Assembly: GCA_031267475.1 (NCBI GenBank) | Contig: JAIRZA010000228.1 | Coordinates: forward strand, 1-5,884 | Origin: Spirochaetaceae bacterium | GTDB lineage: Bacteria > Spirochaetota > Spirochaetia > Treponematales > Breznakiellaceae | DNA length: 5,884 bases | Direction: 5' to 3' | Shown: positions 5,845-5,884 of the stretch, in pieces | Position numbering within the stretch: position 1 is the first letter of the stretch | Layout of the letters: every line of letters starts with the position of its first letter | Notes under the pieces: generated by a model | Database searches by the model: none | Told to the model about the DNA's origin: nothing | Seen by the model: the letters and a program-made list of their open reading frames with translations, nothing else | Made by a program: the position numbers and the translations under genes

Positions 5845-5877
5845 ATTATAGTATCAGTCAGTTTATTCACGAGTCAA
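5845..5877 (-). promoter_or_regulatory. Candidate promoter of the ABC ATPase-tyrA operon
   Basis: On the minus strand a perfect TATAAT lies at 5850-5845, giving a leader of about 17 bases before the ATG at 5820. TTGACT, at 5877-5872, is a good -35 box. Spacing to TATAAT is 21 bases, which is too long. The overlapping TACTAT (5853-5848) is 18 bases away and matches 4 of 6. The region is clearly promoter-like, but which -10 box is used is uncertain. GCCTTGAC occurs twice on this strand (5880-5873 and 5839-5832), flanking the -10 box. Confidence 0.55.
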
Positions 5878-5884
5878 GGCGGCG

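Overview
The window looks like chromosomal DNA from a spirochaete, most likely a Treponema-like organism. The main reason is the phenylalanyl-tRNA synthetase beta subunit at 1735-3507. It is the short archaeal/eukaryal-type form (590 residues) that spirochaetes are known to carry, rather than the roughly 800-residue form of most bacteria. A long homopolymer tract (T11 then G14) is also reminiscent of treponemal genomes, but that is weak evidence. The genus is an inference; no rRNA or other strong phylogenetic marker is present.

Left half, plus strand. The window opens inside a MarR-family winged-helix regulator (1-330, 5' end missing). Next is a 176-residue protein that resembles the RsbRD_N sensor domain without any STAS partner (395-925). 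A near-consensus promoter places its transcription start at or within a base or two of the ATG, so this gene may make a leaderless mRNA. Five bases later comes a complete F-type ATP synthase subunit a (atpB, 931-1674), with no other ATP synthase gene after it. A modest hairpin plus T run separates it from pheT (1735-3507), which has its own good ribosome-binding site.

Middle, 3508-3810. This non-coding stretch holds a perfect 16-bp palindrome with a 5-base loop (3582-3618), the T11G14 tract (3666-3690), and a minus-strand tRNA-Leu with anticodon CAG (3701-3782). The plus- and minus-strand gene sets converge here.

Right half, minus strand. A promoter at the right edge (5845-5877) reads into a complete MalK/UgpC/MsmK-type sugar ABC transporter ATPase (5820-4711). 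This is followed after 6 bases by prephenate dehydrogenase (tyrA, 4704-3811), whose ribosome-binding site overlaps the ATPase stop codon. The two are probably one transcript, which may read on towards tRNA-Leu.

Most of the content is housekeeping: translation (pheT, tRNA-Leu), tyrosine biosynthesis, sugar-transport energisation and an F0 component. I do not see a CRISPR array, transposase, toxin-antitoxin pair or phage gene, and I cannot support a claim of a new multi-gene system. The points most worth a second look are the isolated atpB next to a stand-alone sensor domain, the predicted leaderless promoter, and the palindrome plus homopolymer tract beside the tRNA.
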